Below are positions 11,054 to 11,054 of a DNA stretch of 11,054 bases, one piece after another. The notes beneath the pieces are model-generated. The model did no database searches. It was not told the origin of the DNA and saw only the letters and a program-made list of their open reading frames with translations. Position numbers and translations under genes: made by a program. The number at the start of each line of letters is the position of its first letter. Position 1 is the first letter of the stretch. The stretch comes from DASQVO01 sp035640715 (GTDB taxonomy: Bacteria > Actinomycetota > Actinomycetes > Streptosporangiales > Streptosporangiaceae), in assembly GCA_035640715.1 (NCBI GenBank), contig DASQVO010000303.1:1-11054 (forward strand). The letters are read 5' to 3'.

Positions 11054-11054
11054 C

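Overview
The window looks like chromosomal DNA from a large-genome, high-GC actinomycete (Streptomycetales/Streptosporangiales-like). Coding regions are strongly G/C-ending at third codon positions, terminators are G/C-rich stems without U-tracts, and the gene content (DUF4192, SdpR-like ArsR plus DUF2071 pair, Tat-exported family-2 glycosidase with discoidin domains) is typical of that group. The genus cannot be fixed from the sequence.

Left part (1-2570). A leftward gene may begin at 116 and run off the left edge. After an intergenic stretch comes a rightward two-gene unit: an ArsR-type repressor (484-825), whose start codon abuts a perfect inverted repeat, and a DUF2071 protein that overlaps it by ATGA. 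The 3' end of the DUF2071 gene has lost its stop and reads on into a scar of gene fragments. These are the antisense tail of a DUF4192 gene (1539-1721), the N-terminal part of an IS66-type transposase (about 1833-2198), and a frameshifted N-terminal scrap of an rve-type transposase on the minus strand (about 2463-2363).

Centre (2571-6800). A single large exported glycoside hydrolase (2671-6750) carries a Tat signal, an N-terminal discoidin domain and a GH2 core. The core is interrupted by two 140-residue discoidin-type repeats, and an Ig-like C-terminus follows. A CpG-centred palindrome resembling a LacI-family operator lies upstream and a strong hairpin follows the stop.

Right-centre (6800-8200). 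This is a second scar. A Fur-family gene (minus) and a small unknown gene (plus) both lack their 5' ends and are joined back to back near 7440, as if the divergent promoter region between them had been deleted. The small gene still overlaps an intact GNAT acetyltransferase (7659-8141) by GTGA.

Right part (8200-11054). Three leftward genes follow: a full-length DUF4192 protein (9469-8360), a small ribbon-helix-helix protein (9958-9578) with twin GCGATATC boxes in its promoter region, and the C-terminal part of an FAD-dependent aromatic hydroxylase-like monooxygenase entering from the right edge.

I found no CRISPR array, tRNA, rRNA, defence system or biosynthetic cluster. The most interesting items are the two rearrangement scars, the permuted discoidin repeats inside the GH2 enzyme, and the predicted autoregulatory sites of the ArsR and RHH genes. 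None amounts to a demonstrably new system.
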